Part shown: positions 43,788 to 48,253 of the stretch, piece after piece
How positions within the stretch are numbered: position 1 is the stretch's first letter
How the letters are laid out: every line of letters begins with the position of its first letter
Source: Phycisphaeraceae bacterium
GTDB lineage: Bacteria > Planctomycetota > Phycisphaerae > Phycisphaerales > Phycisphaeraceae
Assembly: GCA_028284155.1 (NCBI GenBank)
Contig: JANQSF010000112.1
Coordinates: forward strand, 1 to 48,253
Direction of reading: 5' to 3'
Length of the DNA: 48,253 nt
Position numbers and translations under genes: made by a program
Notes under the pieces: model-generated
Database searches by the model: none
What the model saw: the letters and a program-made list of their open reading frames with translations, nothing else
What the model was told of the DNA's origin: nothing

Positions 43788-46175
43788 TTAATCGACGTAG
43801 ATGAACTCGTTTGACGCGAACATGACGCGCACCAGGCTCGACCACGCCTGCAGCTCGCGTTCATTGGCCTGCATGCCCTCGGCTTCGAGCATGGCCGAGT
43901 AACGCTTGAGGTACTCGGACGCCCGGCCGCGTTCGGCGTCGGTCGCGGGCCGCGCGTACATCGTCTTGTACGCCAGGTCGATCCGTTTTGACGTGTCGTC
44001 CTGCGACGTAATCAACTGTTGTGCGAGGCCCGACGCCTGCGCCTTGACGAACTGCCCGTTGGCCATGAACAACGCTTGCAGCGGCAGCGTCGAGTTGTCG
44101 CGGACGGGTGTTGTCGCCGTCGTGTCGGGGCCGTTGAACAGGGCGAAGTAGGGGTGCGGGTGCAGCCGCTGCACCATGAGGTAGACGCTGCGGTGCTTCG
44201 ACGGGTAGACGGCCTTGAACTGGCGGTGGGCGGAGTACCGCCACTTCTCCTTCGGCGGGAAGGGGTGCGGACCGGGCCGGTTCAGGTCGAGGTTGCCGCC
44301 CAGCAGCAGCATCGTGTCGCGGATCGACTCGGCGTCGAGCCGTCGGCGGTCAAACCGCCAGTAGGTCCTGTTGGCCGGGTCGCGATCGGCGTTGGCGGTG
44401 TCATGCTCTGCCGATCGTTGGTACGTCTGCGACGTCATGATCAGCTTGTGCATCGCCTTGATCGACCAGCCGGAGTCAATGAAACGCAGGGCGAGCCAAT
44501 CGAGCAGCCGCGGGTGCGTCGGGGGCGACCCTTGGATGCCGAAGTTCGACGGCGTCGCGACCAGGCCCTTGCCGAAGTGGTACTGCCAGATGCGGTTCAC
44601 CATGACGCGCGACGTGAGCGGGTTGGCCGGGTCGGTCATCCACTGCGCCAGTTGCAGCCGACCGCTCTGGTCCGACGGGATGTCGATCGGTTTGCCGCGC
44701 ACGACGCGGGGCATACCGCGTGGCACGACCTTGCCGGTGCGTTTGGGGTTGCCGGCGATCTGCAACTTTACGTCGACCGGTTTGCCTTCCTTGATCGCGT
44801 AGGCCACCGGCGCGAGCGACCGCGGGTTCTGCGACTTGATCTCGGCGATCTGCTTCTTGAGCGGCGCGGTCTGCTGGTCGCGGGCCTTCTTGTCCTTGAC
44901 CGTCTTTTCGATGTGTTTGATCTGACCGTCGAGTTCAGCGAGTCGCTTTCCGTGTTTGGCCAGGTACGCCTTCTCTGCCGCGGCCAATTCGCTTTCGGCG
45001 ATAAGCGGCACAAGGTCGCTGGGCGCGCGGACTTCCTCGCTGCCCGCGTGCGGGTAGACGACGCTGCGGAAGAAGCCGTACAGCCCGTAGTAGTCGTCCA
45101 TGGAGACGGGGTCGTACTTGTGGTCGTGGCACCGCGCGCAACGCAGGGTCATCCCGAGCATGACCTGGCCGGTCGTGCTCAGCGTGTCCTCGATGATCAG
45201 GTGCATGTCCTCGTGCTTGTGCGTTGCGAAACGCTTGGCCTGCGCGATGTAGCCGGTTGCGATGACCCGCTGTCGGTACAACTCGACGGCGCCCTGCTTG
45301 GCCAGGATGTCGCCGGCCAACTGTTCGTGGATGAAGCGGTCGTAGGGCGTGTCGGCGTTGAACGCGTCGATCACGTAGTCGCGGTAGAGGTACGCCTGCG
45401 GGATCGGGTAGTCCGAATCATCGCCGGCCGTGTCCGCGTAGCGCACCAGGTCGAGCCAGTGTCGGCCCCAACGTTCGCCGTACCGCGGCGAGGCGAGCAG
45501 CCGATCGATCACGCGCTCGAACGCGCCGGGTTGCTTGTCGTTGACAAACGCCTCGACCTCGGTCGGCGTCGGCGGCAGACCCGTCAGGTCGAACGTTGCG
45601 CGGCGGATCAAGGCTTGGCGCGCAGCCGGGCCGACCGGCTTCGTCTTCGCTGCGCGTTGGCCGGCGATGATGAACCGGTCGATCGGGTGCGCGCCCGCAT
45701 CGCCGGGCAGCGTTTGCAAGTCCGTGTCGCGGATCGGCTGAAACGACCAGTGCCGCGCCGCGGCGCGTTCCAGGTCGGTCGGCTTGGCCGCATTGGGCCA
45801 CGGCGCGCCGGCGTTGACCCATCGCTCGAAGTCCTTCACGACCGACGCGGGCAGCGGACCGGTCGGCGGCATCTTCAGGTCGTCGTGCGTCCGTCGGATC
45901 GCGCGGATGAGTCGGCTGCCGTCCGCGTCGCCCGGCACGACCGCCGCGCCGGACTTGCCGCCGCGCGTCAGGTGGTCGCGCCCATCGACACGCAGGTTGT
46001 TCGCCGTCTTGTCGCCGCCGTGACACTTGAAGCACGTGCCCATCAGGACAGGTCGGATCTTTGTCTCGAAATGGGTCTCTTCCTTGTTCGCCGCGGAGGC
46101 TGAATGGGTCGGGACGAACAACACCCAAGCGGAGATCGCGATAATCGCCTGCCGGAGCCGGTTGGGGGTGTGCAT
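43788..46175 (-). CDS. Cytochrome c-type PSCyt1/DUF1549/DUF1553 protein
   Basis: 795 residues from the ATG ending at 46175, preceded by agagg; an upstream ATG at 46199 is possible. Signal peptide AIIAISAWVLFVPTHSASAA. Haem site CFKCHGGD in the N-terminal PSCyt1 module, a second C-x-x-C-H (RCARCHDHKYDP), then DUF1549 (DRFIHEQLAGDIL) and DUF1553 (NPLTSRVMVNRIWQYHFGKG). A coiled coil is visible in the middle (AEKAYLAKHGKRLAELDGQI). Function is not established; it is thought to take part in polymer breakdown with its DUF1501 partner. Confidence 0.93.
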   Translation of the reverse strand: MHTPNRLRQAIIAISAWVLFVPTHSASAANKEETHFETKIRPVLMGTCFKCHGGDKTANNLRVDGRDHLTRGGKSGAAVVPGDADGSRLIRAIRRTHDDLKMPPTGPLPASVVKDFERWVNAGAPWPNAAKPTDLERAAARHWSFQPIRDTDLQTLPGDAGAHPIDRFIIAGQRAAKTKPVGPAARQALIRRATFDLTGLPPTPTEVEAFVNDKQPGAFERVIDRLLASPRYGERWGRHWLDLVRYADTAGDDSDYPIPQAYLYRDYVIDAFNADTPYDRFIHEQLAGDILAKQGAVELYRQRVIATGYIAQAKRFATHKHEDMHLIIEDTLSTTGQVMLGMTLRCARCHDHKYDPVSMDDYYGLYGFFRSVVYPHAGSEEVRAPSDLVPLIAESELAAAEKAYLAKHGKRLAELDGQIKHIEKTVKDKKARDQQTAPLKKQIAEIKSQNPRSLAPVAYAIKEGKPVDVKLQIAGNPKRTGKVVPRGMPRVVRGKPIDIPSDQSGRLQLAQWMTDPANPLTSRVMVNRIWQYHFGKGLVATPSNFGIQGSPPTHPRLLDWLALRFIDSGWSIKAMHKLIMTSQTYQRSAEHDTANADRDPANRTYWRFDRRRLDAESIRDTMLLLGGNLDLNRPGPHPFPPKEKWRYSAHRQFKAVYPSKHRSVYLMVQRLHPHPYFALFNGPDTTATTPVRDNSTLPLQALFMANGQFVKAQASGLAQQLITSQDDTSKRIDLAYKTMYARPATDAERGRASEYLKRYSAMLEAEGMQANERELQAWSSLVRVMFASNEFIYVD

Positions 46176-46344
46176 GGGTTGGCCTCTGCCGAGGTGCAAG
46201 TCGATTGGGCCGCTCAGTCAGATCGATCGACCGGGCGCGATGTGCGCAGCGACATTTTACACCGGCCAAGCGAGGCCGCGATGACCCGTCGCGGCTGCCT
46301 TCTGATTGACAACCGGCCGTGCGGGGTAAGTCTGTGGTTCAGCC

Positions 46345-47226
46345 TCAAATCAGCCCGCGCTGCTGCAGCATGCGTTCGAGGTCTTTCTTCTTTTCGTCGT
46401 CTAGCGCACACAAGGGCAGCCGCAGGTCGCCGGTGTCTTTGCCGGCCAGCGACATCGCGGCCTTGATGGGGATCGGGTTCGTGTCGAGGCTGAGCATGCC
46501 CTTGAACAAGGGGAACAGGGCGAGATGGAGTTGCTGGGCGATCTTCATCTGACCCTTCAGCCCCGCGTCGACCATCTGCTTGACGCGGTCGGGCGCGAGG
46601 TTGGACACGACGCTGATCACGCCTCGGCCGCCGATGCTCATCAGCGGCAGTGTCAGCGAGTCGTCGCCGCTGATCACATGGATGTCGCAGAGCGACAGGA
46701 TCTCGCTGGCGATGTCGAGCGAGCCGGTCGCTTCCTTGACCGCGACAACGTTCTTGTGTTCGTTCAGACGCGCCACGGTCTGCGGCGTCATCGTGACGTT
46801 CGTTCGGCCCGGGATGTTGTAGAGGCAGATCGGAAGATCGACGGCGTCGGCCACGGTCATGAAGTGGCGGTACAGGCCTTCCTGCGACGGCTTGTTGTAG
46901 TAGGGGTTGACCATCAGCGCGGCGTCCGCGCCGACCTCGGCCGCGTGCTTGGTCAGCGACAGCGCTTCGGTGGTCGAGTTCGAGCCGGTGCCCGCGATGA
47001 CCTGCGTCTCGCCCCCGCCGTGCGCTTTGGCTGACTCGACGACCTTCTCGATGACCTTGCGGTGTTCGTCGTGGCTGAGCGTCGGCGACTCGCCGGTCGT
47101 GCCCACGGGCACGACGCCGGTGATGCCGGCGGCGCACTGGTCTTTGACGTTCGCGTCCAGGCGGTCGTAATCGACCTGGCCGTCGCGGAACGGGGTGATC
47201 AACGCGGTGTAGGTGCCCTGTAGCAT
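46345..47226 (-). CDS. dapA: 4-hydroxy-tetrahydrodipicolinate synthase
   Basis: 293 residues from the ATG ending at 47226, the usual size. It condenses pyruvate with aspartate semialdehyde in lysine/diaminopimelate synthesis. Seen: YTALITPFRDGQVDYDRL, VPVGTTGESPTLSHDEH, catalytic Tyr in LYNIPGRTNVTM and Schiff-base Lys in VVAVKEATGSLD, with GDDSLTLPLMSIGGRGVIS near the end. Diaminopimelate is needed for lysine and, where present, peptidoglycan. Confidence 0.95.
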   Translation of the reverse strand: MLQGTYTALITPFRDGQVDYDRLDANVKDQCAAGITGVVPVGTTGESPTLSHDEHRKVIEKVVESAKAHGGGETQVIAGTGSNSTTEALSLTKHAAEVGADAALMVNPYYNKPSQEGLYRHFMTVADAVDLPICLYNIPGRTNVTMTPQTVARLNEHKNVVAVKEATGSLDIASEILSLCDIHVISGDDSLTLPLMSIGGRGVISVVSNLAPDRVKQMVDAGLKGQMKIAQQLHLALFPLFKGMLSLDTNPIPIKAAMSLAGKDTGDLRLPLCALDDEKKKDLERMLQQRGLI

Positions 47227-47280
47227 GGCCGGAAGGATAGCCGGGCGGGGCGAGGAGGAAAAGCGGGGCGGGGAGGGGGA

Positions 47281-47457
47281 AGGCACGAAGGGACTAAGGC
47301 ACGGAGGCACGAAGGGTTTGTCAGTTGATAGTGTTTTGAGCAACGCTCGCGCGGGGCTGTCGGTATGTCGAAGCTTCGGCCGCGGGCGGCCTTGCGGGCA
47401 CGCCGCTAGACCGCCGTCCGGCGAACAACCCCTTCGTGCCTTCGTGCCTTTGCCCCC
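47281..47457. repeat. Inverted aggcacgaagg repeats
   Basis: Left part has direct copies of aggcacgaag(gg) with ggcacgga between them (47281-47317); the right part (47429-47452) is the complement, ccccttcgtgccttcgtgcc. It lies between dapA and the membrane-protein gene. Confidence 0.75.
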
Positions 47458-47464
47458 GCGCCTC

Positions 47465-48094
47465 TCACTTGCCTTGCAGCGCCAGAATTAACTCCACCTT
47501 CCCGACGTGCTCGTCGAGTTGGCGGGCGATTTGGACGGCGTCGAGACCTTGGTCAGCCAGGTTGCAGACCGTGCGGTTCAGGGCGTCGCCGGTGAGCTTG
47601 CTCGCCGAGCCGGTTGAGGGGGACGACGCGTAGGGGTTGGTCGCTGCGGGCTGTGTTTGGGTAGGCGGGGCGGCCGTCGCGGTGGACGCGCTGGCCGACT
47701 CGTGCTCGTATCCGCCGACACCGGTGGCCTGCGTGCCGTGCGTGCCCATCGCGTGTTGTTGCAACTCAGCCATGCGGCGGTCAGCCTCGTCGATGAGGCG
47801 TTCGAGCCGGATGGCTTTGGCGTCGAGTTGCGCACCGACCCGCTTGGCCATCTGCTCGACCTCGACCATCAGGTCTTCCATGTCGCCGCGAACGCCGCGC
47901 TGCTGCTTGATCCGCTCGACCTCCTCGTACGGCGTGATCTGTTGGCCGGCCTGCTTGCGACGCTTGCGCATCGACATGACCAGCGACGTGACGATCAACG
48001 CGACGCCGACCGGCAGCAGCAGGCCCTTCCAGCCGTCGCCGGCCGGCGACTCTTCCGCGGCGAGGGTCGTGATGTAGAGCAGTTCGCAGAGCAT
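47465..48094 (-). CDS. Membrane-anchored coiled-coil protein, DUF2802-like C-terminus
   Basis: 209 residues. One membrane helix (GLLLPVGVALIVTSLVMSM), a coiled coil (YEEVERIKQQRGVRGDMEDL, then LERLIDEADRRMAELQQH), a Ser/Thr/Ala-rich linker, and a helical C-terminus VCNLADQGLDAVQIARQLDE ... GKVELILALQ that resembles DUF2802/DUF6115. Function unknown; the C-terminal part often has HTH-like form. Confidence 0.78.
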   Translation of the reverse strand: MLCELLYITTLAAEESPAGDGWKGLLLPVGVALIVTSLVMSMRKRRKQAGQQITPYEEVERIKQQRGVRGDMEDLMVEVEQMAKRVGAQLDAKAIRLERLIDEADRRMAELQQHAMGTHGTQATGVGGYEHESASASTATAAPPTQTQPAATNPYASSPSTGSASKLTGDALNRTVCNLADQGLDAVQIARQLDEHVGKVELILALQGK

Positions 48095-48180
48095 GGGCCG
48101 ATCGCGCCGGGCTGTGGGACAGCGCTTGGGGTGTTATCGGTCGATCAAGGGGGTGGGGTGAAGAAGAGGAGGCAAGGGGA

Positions 48181-48241
48181 GGAGGCACGAAGACAGGGGA
48201 GCAAAGGCACGAAGGCACTTAGGCACGGAGGCACGAAGGGG
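48181..48241 (+). repeat. Tandem aggcacgaag-type repeats at the window end
   Basis: At least four related units (ggaggcacgaag, aaaggcacgaagg, aggcacgga, aggcacgaagggg). Same family as 47281-47457; the array may continue past the window. Confidence 0.7.
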
Positions 48242-48253
48242 TTGTGTACGGAA

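Noticed and set aside
44019..46103. 694-codon + strand frame opposite the cytochrome gene
   Set aside because: Arg/Val-rich shadow of a clearly recognised gene on the other strand, caused by high GC at third positions.

Overview
The window looks like a planctomycete chromosome, most likely from a Phycisphaera- or Rhodopirellula-like lineage. The evidence is a DUF1549/DUF1553 cytochrome gene beside a Tat-exported DUF1501 gene, a family sulfatase, an SdrD-B/Cna-B-type secreted protein end, high GC, weak or variable ribosome binding sites, and many dispersed inverted-repeat pairs between genes. Taxonomy is inferred from gene families only; there is no rRNA in the window.

Left part (1-8.1 kb): the end of a secreted protein, then a co-directional operon for a MacAB-TolC-like tripartite exporter. 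It holds a Cys-rich secreted protein, an HlyD-type adaptor, an ABC ATPase, two FtsX-like permeases, a Cys-rich lipoprotein and a TolC-like lipoprotein. Next (8.5-13.4 kb) comes a TetR-controlled detoxification-type operon: cysteine hydrolase, SnoaL-like protein, exported alpha/beta hydrolase, DsrE-like protein and PNPOx-like protein. Near-palindromic operators lie on both sides of tetR. This operon is cut off after ten codons of its next gene by a fragment of an integrase gene.

Centre (13.73-26.26 kb): a 12.48-kb integrated element bounded by 53-bp direct repeats that contain the 3' end of a tRNA-Gly(CCC) gene. Its right side carries an intact tRNA, a tyrosine integrase with a frameshift before the catalytic Tyr, excisionase-like HTH proteins, and a lambda-O-like replication gene with four internal iterons. 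Its middle is a lower-GC cargo block: a consensus promoter, a run of hairpins (candidate structured RNA), a 2-TM protein, a ribbon-helix-helix protein, a protein joining LRR-like repeats to an XRE-like domain, and a 1400-residue P-loop ATPase with twenty 43-44-residue helical repeats. I see no capsid, terminase or relaxase gene, so it resembles a satellite or small integrative element carrying a possible anti-phage module. A second integrase remnant just outside attL suggests an earlier, related element used the same tRNA.

Right part (26.3-48.25 kb): ordinary backbone. It includes cysteine synthase, a PH-domain membrane protein, an AOS-family aminotransferase, an alpha-glucan phosphorylase, PhoH-PIN, a GNAT acetyltransferase, 2-isopropylmalate synthase, a sulfatase, a GOLPH3-like protein, an alpha/beta hydrolase, a globin-like protein, a DUF4190 protein, the DUF1501 and cytochrome pair, DapA and a DUF2802-like membrane protein. 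The most notable item is upstream of leuA: a 23-codon leader peptide with eight leucines, followed by mutually exclusive hairpins and an intrinsic terminator, which is a complete transcription-attenuation design.
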